A stretch of 7,883 bases of DNA from an uncultured Saprospiraceae bacterium. Its GTDB lineage: Bacteria; Bacteroidota; Bacteroidia; Chitinophagales; Saprospiraceae. Location of the stretch: the NCBI GenBank assembly GCA_938002705.1, contig CALLAG010000035.1:1-7883 (forward strand), given 5' to 3'. Positions 1-6,506 of the stretch are shown piece after piece (position 1 is the first letter of the stretch; each line of letters starts with the position of its first letter). The notes beneath the pieces are model-generated. The model did not search any database and was not told where the DNA came from. It was given only the letters and a program-made list of their open reading frames with translations. The position numbers and the translations under genes are program-made.

Positions 1-176
1 GAAGTAGTCTATTTTTCATATTATTTTGTCTGTAGTGAAGTAATGGTATAAGATGTGAATAAAATCTTAGATTATGCAATATATACTAATCAAATGATAG
101 ACTACTTAGCTGATCGATACGAGATTAATACAAATTAACATATGTGAGCTCAGAGACAAAATAACAAGTGGGTTCC

Positions 177-488
177 TTATTTCCTCTTTACAGCTTTTAT
201 CCAGCTCTTAAGAGTTTGCTTCTCCTCCTTAGTTAGTTTAATATCTTTTCCTTGCGGCATACGTTTAAAAACAAAAACTTGCCTATTGATCTTTCTTGCA
301 TAATCATCCATATTCTCAGATGTAAATACTGCCTGCGGCTTCTCTTTTTTATGGCAATCGTTACATTTATTGACAAGAATCGCAAAGGCCTCTTTCTGCA
401 ATTCAGGATAAGTCGGATCAACAACAACTAATGGCTGACTAAGATAAGTCATAAAACTTCCTACTAGTACAAAGATTAAATGTTTCAT
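177..488 (-). CDS. Small exported monohaem cytochrome c-like protein
   Basis: This is a short protein with a signal-peptide-like hydrophobic N-terminus followed by one haem c site. Numbering from the upstream in-frame Met (codon 495-497), the CNDCH motif at residues 45-49 gives the two thioether cysteines and the proximal histidine. Met80, in RMPQG, fits the distal axial ligand of class I cytochromes c, and the last 20 residues form the expected C-terminal helix (LKSWIKAV). I place the start at the second Met (codon 486-488) because the protein then begins MKHLIFVLV, a normal export signal; starting at 497 adds only Met-Glu-Ile. There is no clear Shine-Dalgarno sequence. The likely role is electron transfer in the periplasm or at a membrane. 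The partner is unknown, as no oxidase or reductase gene is nearby. It lies 35 bases downstream of the SEC-C gene on the same strand and could share its transcript. The fold assignment is good; the specific function is unknown. Confidence 0.85.
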   Translation of the reverse strand: MKHLIFVLVGSFMTYLSQPLVVVDPTYPELQKEAFAILVNKCNDCHKKEKPQAVFTSENMDDYARKINRQVFVFKRMPQGKDIKLTKEEKQTLKSWIKAVKRK

Positions 489-523
489 TATTTCCATTAA
501 TATGTTTTTAGCTTGCTCCGTCT

Positions 524-2158
524 TTAGTTATTCAGACAGCACTTTTTATACTTCTTGCCACTACCACATGGGCAAGGCTCATTACGTCCTATTTTTGGAT
601 TGGATATTGGAGGCATAATCTTAGATTCTAAATAGTCTTCGTAAGTAGGATCCCAAATGCTTTCATCATCCATATCACTATCATCTTCGTTGGGACCAGC
701 CCAATCTTCGTTGTAACCAGCCCAAGTTGAAGTCACATTTTTGTAGCGTTCTTTTATCGTTAGTATTTTACTTTTTCTGTCATAAGTATTACGTTTAACA
801 ATCGCCTTACTTACCTCGTCCCAATCTCCACATATTCCTGTTGATACTAATCCTTTATTGAATAATTTTTCTACATCTGACAATAACTCTTTTCCTTCAA
901 TATTAATAATACTACAAATCATTAAAGCGATGGTATCGCTATCAATTACATTATCCTCGATATTGCTACCAAGGAAAAACTGTATCACATCGGTATACCA
1001 AGTAATAACTTCAGCTCTTCTATCAGGCTGGTGTAACGCAACTTGCTCTACCATGCTAGTAATAATAGTCCGAGCATATGTATATATGGCGGGCTTAAAC
1101 ATAAATTGTTTGCAAGCTTCCAAATTATTGGCCCCGACTTTATAGACTACTTCCCACATTATTTCGGTGAGAAAGTCACCCAAATAAAACTCTAAATAAT
1201 CCTTAGATTGGCTTAGAACATTAAATATAGAATCTATACTTTCTGTAGTATCTGTATCGTCTATAACTTGTATCTCTGCTAATAGATATAGGACATGCAA
1301 AATAAAATTCATTTTTTCTTCGACCCATCCTTCTTGTTCAACCCATTGCTCGAAATAGCGATATCGGTTGATACTATCTTGTAAGACTAACTCAAGGTCT
1401 TGTATAAGTGTATTTCTCGGAAGAGATAGAAGGGTATCTATTTTCTCCTCCTCTATGTAAAGCCCATTATTATAGAGCCATTCAATTTCTTGATGATGGA
1501 ATCTTGGAGCCTGATATACAGTTGTTATCTCTTGTTCCTTTGTCACCACTGATATTTTATTCTTTTGTTCTTCCGTATGGCGCTTATGTGCAGCTTTCAT
1601 TATGGCTATGCGTATATGTTTCATAGCTACTTGCGTGGCAGAAGAATTTGGTGCAAGACCTTGCATAATTTCATGACGAATCTCAGCTTGCTCTATATTT
1701 CCGATACCTGTGTAATATAGTATTGTAGTATTAAGAAACGCGAGAACCTCTTGAATGTGAAAAGTGTCTCGTTCTGGATAAAGTGCACTCAGCTCCATTG
1801 CAGGACCTAATACATCCGGCATTTTATCATACTCTTCCTTTGAGTGATATTCGTTAGCTAAGTTTAGTTTCCCGAACAGATAATTAGGATGTTCTTTGAT
1901 AAGCCATCTATTGACTTCATATATCTTGTCTACCTTACCCAGCTGCTGATATAAGACTGAGAGATAATTCTTGAGCTGCGGATTCTTAGGATACTTCTTT
2001 ATAGCATTCTTTAATTTTTTGATGCTTGATTCTTTACCATCCAGTGCCATTTGATGATACCGCTCTATCTTACGTGATAGTTCGGGCGTAATATAATTTT
2101 GTTTATTTAAATATTCTGGGTCTGTGGTTATACTATACCCTATTTCTAATTTGTCCAT
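524..2158 (-). CDS. TPR-like protein with C-terminal SEC-C zinc-binding motif
   Basis: This 544-residue protein has no signal peptide and is probably cytoplasmic. Residues about 27-170 are helical with tetratricopeptide-like character (for example LKNAIKKYPKNPQLKNYLSV, then further pairs of helices), which suggests a protein-binding solenoid. The middle, about 200-470, is helix-rich and unrecognised. Residues 479-518 are strongly acidic and include a doubled WAG(Y/P)NED. The last 22 residues are a textbook SEC-C motif: GRNEPCPCGSGKKYKKCC, with zinc ligands Cys529, Cys531, Cys540 and Cys541. In SecA this motif binds zinc and contacts SecB and the ribosome, but the protein lacks SecA's ATPase domains, so it is not SecA. 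The motif also occurs at the ends of many uncharacterised proteins. The start ATG follows an A/T-rich leader without a Shine-Dalgarno sequence, and its first codons continue a plausible soluble N-terminus. Reality as a gene is near certain; function is unknown. Confidence 0.93.
   Translation of the reverse strand: MDKLEIGYSITTDPEYLNKQNYITPELSRKIERYHQMALDGKESSIKKLKNAIKKYPKNPQLKNYLSVLYQQLGKVDKIYEVNRWLIKEHPNYLFGKLNLANEYHSKEEYDKMPDVLGPAMELSALYPERDTFHIQEVLAFLNTTILYYTGIGNIEQAEIRHEIMQGLAPNSSATQVAMKHIRIAIMKAAHKRHTEEQKNKISVVTKEQEITTVYQAPRFHHQEIEWLYNNGLYIEEEKIDTLLSLPRNTLIQDLELVLQDSINRYRYFEQWVEQEGWVEEKMNFILHVLYLLAEIQVIDDTDTTESIDSIFNVLSQSKDYLEFYLGDFLTEIMWEVVYKVGANNLEACKQFMFKPAIYTYARTIITSMVEQVALHQPDRRAEVITWYTDVIQFFLGSNIEDNVIDSDTIALMICSIINIEGKELLSDVEKLFNKGLVSTGICGDWDEVSKAIVKRNTYDRKSKILTIKERYKNVTSTWAGYNEDWAGPNEDDSDMDDESIWDPTYEDYLESKIMPPISNPKIGRNEPCPCGSGKKYKKCCLNN
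684..725. repeat. Two-copy 21-base tandem repeat inside the SEC-C gene
   Basis: Bases 684-704 and 705-725 are adjacent 21-base units differing at only two positions. They sit in frame in the minus-strand SEC-C gene and encode the doubled WAGYNED/WAGPNED (residues 479-492) at the start of the acidic linker before the zinc motif. The unit is a multiple of three, so gain or loss of a copy keeps the frame. Confidence 0.85.
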
Positions 2159-2550
2159 TGTATTAAATCTATTAGCGCAGTTATTAATAACTATTTTCCA
2201 ATCTATCGATTACTGCCTATTAAAAAAATATAATCCTCATCAACACGATATTCTCTAGCCTAAATTTAGATAACATTTAGTAATATAACTTAATGTAGTG
2301 CTCTTTACTGATGCACAAAATTAAGGCTGTGCCACAGTTATTATGTCGCTCTAAATTATTGGAAAATTCTATGATTATCCTTGTATATCAGATATTCACT
2401 TTCAATTTATCATACTTTATAACTTATCTAATTCTGATTAAAGCCTTATTCATATTAGAAACATAAAGAAGATCTTGGCTATCCCAATGATTTATATGAT
2501 ATATTTCAATTTATGTATATTGGTCATGCTATTCTTATAATGCATTACTT
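2159..2550. other. Divergent AT-rich intergenic region, no gene seen
   Basis: This 392-base stretch separates the start codons of the minus-strand SEC-C gene and the plus-strand EGF lipoprotein gene, so it must carry promoters for both directions. On the minus strand, bases 2316-2323 match the Bacteroidota -7 consensus TAnnTTTG exactly, but no TTTG-type -33 element lies at the right distance. On the plus strand, TATATTTC at 2500-2507 is a one-mismatch match to the same consensus with a TTG at 2475-2477. Both are weak in such AT-rich DNA. A 10-base perfect palindrome, CTAAATTTAG, lies at 2260-2269. I see no tRNA, riboswitch or convincing small gene. Confidence 0.6.
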
Positions 2551-3276
2551 ATGAAATTATTTCAACTATTTTTTATAATTCTTTTATTGGGGCTTTGCAT
2601 AGGCTGCGGATCTGATGACCCATGCGAAGATGTAGATTGTGGACCTGGGGATTGTACCGAAGGAATCTGTGATTGTCCATGTGGATTCTCAGGAGACAAT
2701 TGTGAGATAGAGGATTTATGTTTCGGTGTAGTCTGTTGTAATGGGATTTGTGACCCTCAGACTGGAAGCTGCGACTGTGATCCATATTATTATGGAAAGA
2801 GCTGCGATACACTATGTGTAAATGGAGAATATGTAAATGGAAATTGCAATTGTTCTGTGGGTTACGAAGGTATTGCATGTGAAATTGAAAGCAGAGATGG
2901 TTTTCTGGGTTGGTGGGCTTGTGAGGAATGGACTTGGACTTCTCAGACAATTGACTCCACATTTCAAGGGCCTTTACTGGGTTCTATAAAGTTTGAATGT
3001 GGCAACAGCATACCTGAAATTGAATTTTTTCCTACAGCAAGTAGCAGTGGATTAATGCTTCTCAAAACGAATAATAGAATAGTAGGTCAGGTAACCAGAA
3101 AAACCATCAACTTTGAATTACAATACCTACCCGGATTCTCAGTTTATGGCTCAGCTAAATTGGGCAATGATCGGATGCTTAATATTGAACTATATTTTTA
3201 TAATCTCGCTACGTCGTCTTCAGAAGTAGTTAAAGGAAAATTTTCTATTTATCGTTATCTCAAAGACTGTAATTGA
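2551..3276 (+). CDS. EGF-repeat surface lipoprotein with unknown C-terminal domain
   Basis: This 241-residue protein begins with a lipoprotein signal: a hydrophobic stretch ending in CIGC, with Cys19 the best lipidation site because Gly18 is at -1. The next residues, GSDDP, resemble the acidic lipoprotein export signal that sends Bacteroidota lipoproteins to the cell surface. Three EGF-like units follow. Unit 1 (25-51) has cysteines at 25, 30, 35, 40, 42, 44 and 51. Unit 2 (57-85) is similar. Unit 3 (89-110) is short, with four cysteines, ending CNCSVGYEGIAC, the classic EGF tail. Residues 117-241 form a separate domain starting GFLGWWACEEW and rich in alternating hydrophobic residues, so probably a beta-sheet or barrel; I do not recognise it, and lipocalin-like is only a guess. 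The ATG is chosen because it gives the signal peptide directly. No Shine-Dalgarno sequence is present. Role unknown; surface binding or adhesion is plausible from EGF units elsewhere. Confidence 0.88.
   Translation: MKLFQLFFIILLLGLCIGCGSDDPCEDVDCGPGDCTEGICDCPCGFSGDNCEIEDLCFGVVCCNGICDPQTGSCDCDPYYYGKSCDTLCVNGEYVNGNCNCSVGYEGIACEIESRDGFLGWWACEEWTWTSQTIDSTFQGPLLGSIKFECGNSIPEIEFFPTASSSGLMLLKTNNRIVGQVTRKTINFELQYLPGFSVYGSAKLGNDRMLNIELYFYNLATSSSEVVKGKFSIYRYLKDCN
2623..2880 (+). other. Three consecutive EGF-like units
   Basis: This is the part of the lipoprotein gene encoding residues 25-110, a cysteine-dense segment with 18 cysteines in 86 residues. All three units end in the EGF arrangement C-x-C followed about eight residues later by a final Cys. 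Unit 1 has one cysteine more than the canonical six. Unit 3 lacks the first pair, so disulphide pairing cannot be assigned from the sequence alone. Confidence 0.8.
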
Positions 3277-3662
3277 TAACACCGACTTGTTGTCACCTCT
3301 AAAAATACCAAAACCTATGTAAATAGCTCATCTAAGGAGCTATAGCATTCTGATAATCGCTCTCACTGCCATAATCCTCTAAGATCTTATCACCACAGCG
3401 TGAGAAAAAACCACAACCAAAGCAAGTGTTACCAACTCTCCATTTGGACTATAATTATGGTTAAGAAATAGCGCTACTCAGAATTAATTGTTGCTTTGGA
3501 GAATTATACCATTTATACGATGGTAAGAGGAGTCTGTGATATACGTAACTAAGTGATAATCTTTTAGTTAATTGGCGCTAATAGCTGTAATTACTACTGT
3601 TACCATAGGAGCAATTACCAAAATAAAAGGCGACATTTGCACCTTCGTAAAAAATATACAAA
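3277..3662. other. Intergenic region before typA, no gene seen
   Basis: This 386-base region lies between the lipoprotein stop codon and the typA start. It holds a 7-base-pair hairpin at 3323-3343 and a weaker 6-base-pair inverted repeat (TACCAT/ATGGTA, 3507-3512 and 3520-3525). No long open frame, tRNA fold or clear TAnnTTTG promoter is visible by eye. The typA promoter must lie here or farther upstream. The spacer is unusually long for two same-strand genes in one operon, so typA is probably transcribed separately. Confidence 0.55.
3323..3343 (+). terminator. Weak hairpin, possible lipoprotein-gene terminator
   Basis: ATAGCTC (3323-3329) and GAGCTAT (3337-3343) form a perfect 7-base-pair stem with a 7-base loop, 47 bases after the lipoprotein stop codon. 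No T-run follows, so this is at best a weak or factor-assisted terminator, or a 3'-end stabilising hairpin. Confidence 0.3.
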
Positions 3663-5468
3663 ATGGACATTCGGAATATCGCAATAATTGCTCACGTTGA
3701 TCATGGTAAGACTACGCTCGTAGATAATATCTTACATGCTACTAAGACATTTGAAGATCACAAGGAAACTGGTGATCTCATCATGGATAGTAATGACCTC
3801 GAAAAAGAAAGAGGTATCACAATATTTTCTAAAAATGCATCTGTAAGTTACAAGGATGTCAAGATCAATGTCATAGACACACCTGGTCACGCCGATTTCG
3901 GTGGTGAGGTAGAGCGTGTACTTAAGATGGCTGATGGTGTTATATTACTAGTAGACGCATTTGAGGGGCCGATGCCTCAGACAAGATTCGTACTTAAGAA
4001 AGCCCTCGGTCTCGGACTAAGACCTATCGTCGTTATCAATAAAGTAGATAAAGAAAACTGTAGACCAGATGAGGTCCACGAAGCAGTATTCGAATTATTC
4101 TTCCAGCTCGACGCCACTGAGGAGCAATTAGATTTTACCACATTCTATGGCTCTGGTAAGATGGGATGGTTTGCTGAAGAGAATGTACCGAGAGAGGATA
4201 TACTTCCGCTTATGGATGGTATATTATCTATCGTACCTCCACCAAAAGTAGATAATGGACCACTACAGATGCAAGTGACTTCACTCGATTATTCTAGCTT
4301 CTTAGGTAGAATATCAGTAGGTAAGATCAAAGCTGGTAGTATAAAAGAAAAACAAGCCGTTGTACTATGCAAAAGAGATGGTACTGTAGAGAAGCATAGA
4401 GTCAAAGAATTGTACATATTCGAGGGCATGGGTAAGAAAAGAGTAGAAGAAGTACACGCGGGAGACATCTGTGCAGTAGTAGGAGTAGAAGGGTTCCAGA
4501 TCGGTGAGACGATATGTGATGCTGAGCATCCTAACCCGCTTCCGCTTATCGATATAGATGAGCCGACGATGAATATGACATTCGGAATTAACAACTCACC
4601 ATTCTTCGGTAAGGAAGGTAAGTTCGTTACAAGTAGACATATAAGAGATAGACTGGATGCAGAGCTTGAGAAGAACCTTGCACTCAAAGTACAGCCTACA
4701 GCAAGTGGAGATACCTTCCTTGTATTCGGTAGAGGGATTATGCACTTGGGTGTTCTTGTAGAGACAATGCGTAGAGAAGGCTATGAGCTTACTGTAGGAC
4801 AACCACAAGTTATCACTAAGATGATAGATGGTAAGAAGCACGAGCCATATGAGATACTTGTAGTAGATGTACCAGAAGAATACAGTGGTAAGGTTATAGA
4901 CCTTGTGACTCAGAAGAAAGGAGATATGCTTATCATGGAATCTAAGGGTAGCATGCAGCACTTAGAATTTGAGATTCCTGCAAGAGGACTTATCGGATTA
5001 AGATCAGTGATGCTGACATCTACAGCTGGTAATGCCATCATGGCACACAGATTCCATGAGTATAAGCCGTGGAAAGGCGTGATACCTGGAAGAATAAACG
5101 GTGTCCTCATCGCTAAGGATAATGGAACCGCTACGCCTTACTCTATAGATAAATTACAGAACAGAGGTCGTTTCTTCATAGATCCAGGTGTAGATGTATA
5201 TGCTGGACAGATATTAGGTGAGAACTCTAAGTCTGACGATATCGTCGTCAATGTAGTAGAAGGTAAGAAACTGACGAATATGAGAACAAGCAGCTCAGAT
5301 GGTATCGTAAAAGTGCAACCAAAAGTAGAATTTACACTTGAGGAGTACATGGAGTACATCGGTAGTGATGAGTGTATAGAAGTGACACCAGAGAATATCC
5401 GTCTTAGAAAAATACACTTGGACCACAACTTAAGAAAGAGAAAAGAGAAATCTGCTTCTGCTTCATAG
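3663..5468 (+). CDS. typA: Ribosome-associated translational GTPase TypA/BipA
   Basis: TypA/BipA is an EF-G-like GTPase that binds the 70S ribosome and supports ribosome assembly, growth under stress and, in some species, virulence. The protein has 601 residues, close to the E. coli length of about 607. GTP-binding motifs are intact: G1 AHVDHGKT (10-17), G2 RGITI (50-54), G3 DTPGH (72-76) and G4 NKVD (126-129). The G5 region reads FYGSGKMGW (161-169) in place of the usual SA-type loop. After the G domain come the beta-barrel domain II (about 200-290), an EF-G-like domain III (about 300-385), and the BipA-specific C-terminal domain, with RGLIGLRS and an arginine/lysine-rich end. The start follows an A/T-rich leader with no Shine-Dalgarno sequence; the first codons MDIRNIAIIAHVDHGKT match the family N-terminus. 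A strong terminator begins 19 bases after the stop. LepA and EF-G are excluded by the length and C-terminal domain. Confidence 0.98.
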   Translation: MDIRNIAIIAHVDHGKTTLVDNILHATKTFEDHKETGDLIMDSNDLEKERGITIFSKNASVSYKDVKINVIDTPGHADFGGEVERVLKMADGVILLVDAFEGPMPQTRFVLKKALGLGLRPIVVINKVDKENCRPDEVHEAVFELFFQLDATEEQLDFTTFYGSGKMGWFAEENVPREDILPLMDGILSIVPPPKVDNGPLQMQVTSLDYSSFLGRISVGKIKAGSIKEKQAVVLCKRDGTVEKHRVKELYIFEGMGKKRVEEVHAGDICAVVGVEGFQIGETICDAEHPNPLPLIDIDEPTMNMTFGINNSPFFGKEGKFVTSRHIRDRLDAELEKNLALKVQPTASGDTFLVFGRGIMHLGVLVETMRREGYELTVGQPQVITKMIDGKKHEPYEILVVDVPEEYSGKVIDLVTQKKGDMLIMESKGSMQHLEFEIPARGLIGLRSVMLTSTAGNAIMAHRFHEYKPWKGVIPGRINGVLIAKDNGTATPYSIDKLQNRGRFFIDPGVDVYAGQILGENSKSDDIVVNVVEGKKLTNMRTSSSDGIVKVQPKVEFTLEEYMEYIGSDECIEVTPENIRLRKIHLDHNLRKRKEKSASAS

Positions 5469-5487
5469 TAGGTCGTATGAAAAATAC

Positions 5488-5523
5488 AAAAGCCTTGTCT
5501 GATTTTCGGACAAGGCTTTTTTT
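5488..5523 (+). terminator. Strong intrinsic terminator of typA
   Basis: Bases 5488-5502 pair with 5506-5520 in a 15-base-pair stem (one G-T wobble) around a TTT loop. The core is GCCTTGTC/GACAAGGC, and the descending arm runs into seven consecutive T at 5517-5523. It starts 19 bases after the typA stop codon and is the clearest terminator in the window. The flanking A-run also gives it some ability to work on the opposite strand. Confidence 0.93.
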
Positions 5524-5550
5524 ATGTGTTTACTTTGTCTAAATCTCAAA

Positions 5551-5740
5551 GAGAGGTCATAGACCTTCTTTATGTTACTCTTTATTATATAGTCTTTTAA
5601 GTTCGCCATGGAGAGGTCTCAGACTTTCTTTTCGGTATCCCATAAGCTCTCATACGATGCGAAGGTCTCCAACATCTCACTCGCCTTATTCGAAGCAAGC
5701 ATAGCCCCCACTGAATCATTACATACAAAGCTCCAGACAC
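5551..5740. repeat. Non-coding repeat-like segment between converging terminators
   Basis: GAGAGGTC..AGAC.TTCTT occurs at 5551-5573 and again, exactly 60 bases on, at 5611-5633, with about 19 of 23 positions equal. Each copy has a small internal palindrome (AGGTC-ATA-GACCT at 5554-5566; GTCTCAGAC at 5616-5624), and a third partial copy, AAGGTCTCC, is at 5662-5670. Base composition is richer in C and G after 5611 than in the flanks. A plus-strand open frame (5608-5832) crosses it but also crosses the terminator and the end of the next gene, so I treat the segment as non-coding. A dispersed intergenic repeat family is my inference; only the local copies are seen. Confidence 0.45.
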
Positions 5741-5774
5741 AAAAAAAAAGCCCCGACAAAAATGTCGAGGCTTT
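5741..5774 (-). terminator. Intrinsic terminator of the thioredoxin-like gene
   Basis: Bases 5747-5758 pair with 5763-5774 in a 12-base-pair stem around an AAAA loop. Read on the minus strand, the one imperfect pair (5753 with 5768) becomes a G-T wobble, and the stem ends in a run of nine T (complement of 5741-5749). This orientation fits termination of the minus-strand gene, whose stop codon is 24 bases upstream of it. Confidence 0.9.
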
Positions 5775-5798
5775 CTACATATTTATAATTATTACTGA

Positions 5799-6299
5799 TT
5801 ACTCAGCTCCTTTTCTCTTGGCGATCATCTGATCTACTCCAGAAGTAAATTCCTTTACTGTCTTAGAATAACCCGTCTTACCGAGTGGGTCTATATTAAA
5901 TTGTCCAGCATCATCTTTATCTAAGTGGAATACCCATACTGTAGGGTAACCTGATACTCTAAATGCTTGCTGTAAGCCTCTGTTCTGCTCTTGTAGAGCT
6001 GCTGGTAATTTCTTTCTTCTTGGATAATCTAATTCTAAAAGAACGACATTCTTCTTTGCCCAATCCTTGAATTCTTTATGTACGAATACACTTTTAGTTA
6101 ATTTCTTACACCATCCACACCAGTCACTTCCTGTAAAATTAGCCATGATAGGCTTACCTGTCTCTTTTGACTCCTTGAATGCTTCCTCAAGGTTCAATAA
6201 CCACCCTTCGTTCTCTGGCTCGTGAGCTGTTGCTGCTGTCTGAGCAGTACCTATCGTTGCAAAAAGGCCTATAAATAGAAATAATAATATATTTTTCAT
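5799..6299 (-). CDS. Exported thioredoxin-fold protein (Thioredoxin_7-like)
   Basis: This thiol-disulphide protein is probably exported. I start it at codon 6297-6299, which gives 166 residues beginning MKNILLFLFIGLF, a typical signal peptide with likely cleavage after GTA before Gln. An in-frame ATG at 6335 would put 12 extra residues in front of the signal and is less likely. Numbered from that upstream ATG, the active-site motif is NFTGSDWCGWCKKL with CGWC at 73-76, and the cis-proline is in GYPT (Pro131). The FTGSDWCGWCKK context is typical of the Thioredoxin_7 family, not of cytoplasmic thioredoxin. The expected role is reduction or isomerisation of disulphides, or holding a redox partner, in the periplasm; the substrate is unknown. 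It lies 207 bases downstream of the response regulator on the same strand and has its own terminator. The long gap makes co-transcription uncertain. No Shine-Dalgarno sequence is seen. Confidence 0.92.
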   Translation of the reverse strand: MKNILLFLFIGLFATIGTAQTAATAHEPENEGWLLNLEEAFKESKETGKPIMANFTGSDWCGWCKKLTKSVFVHKEFKDWAKKNVVLLELDYPRRKKLPAALQEQNRGLQQAFRVSGYPTVWVFHLDKDDAGQFNIDPLGKTGYSKTVKEFTSGVDQMIAKRKGAE

Positions 6300-6506
6300 T
6301 CGTATTAAATTATTTGTAAATCCTGTAAATCTCATTTTAAAATTAAATCCTTACAAATATCAAACATTATTTATAAAAATATCGCTAAAATCTTGTTAAC
6401 ATTTGGACAAAATGAGGGGATTATGCTAATGTCATCTTAATATGGGACTGTAACCTCAGCAATCAAGGAATAATTGAGGAAAAGGAACAGTGGATGGATC
6501 ACCTTC

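Noticed and set aside
858..1626. Two plus-strand open frames within the SEC-C gene
   Set aside because: They are antisense to a long well-supported gene, and their hydrophobic translations look like complement artefacts.
2316..2323. Exact TAnnTTTG promoter -7 match on the minus strand before the SEC-C gene
   Set aside because: No TTTG-type -33 element sits at proper spacing, and such matches are common in AT-rich DNA, so it is mentioned only in the intergenic entry.
2536..2541. TATAAT just before the lipoprotein start
   Set aside because: It sits only 9 bases from the ATG with no -35 at 16-18 bases, and Bacteroidota primary sigma factors use a different consensus.
2573..2962. Minus-strand open frame of 129 codons, rich in His and Asn
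   Set aside because: It lies fully antisense to the EGF lipoprotein; its composition reflects the complement of cysteine and glycine codons.
4289..5428. Several minus-strand open frames within typA
   Set aside because: All are antisense to a highly conserved GTPase in its coding frame and show no recognisable domain.
5608..5832. Plus-strand open frame of 74 codons beginning MERSQTFF
   Set aside because: It covers the repeat-like segment, runs through the minus-strand terminator and into the 3' end of the thioredoxin-like gene. It has no promoter or domain, so translation is probably spurious.
6453..6480. Imperfect inverted repeat (CCTCA...TGAGG) after the response regulator
   Set aside because: The stem is short with bulges and no T-run follows on the minus strand, so it is not a convincing terminator.
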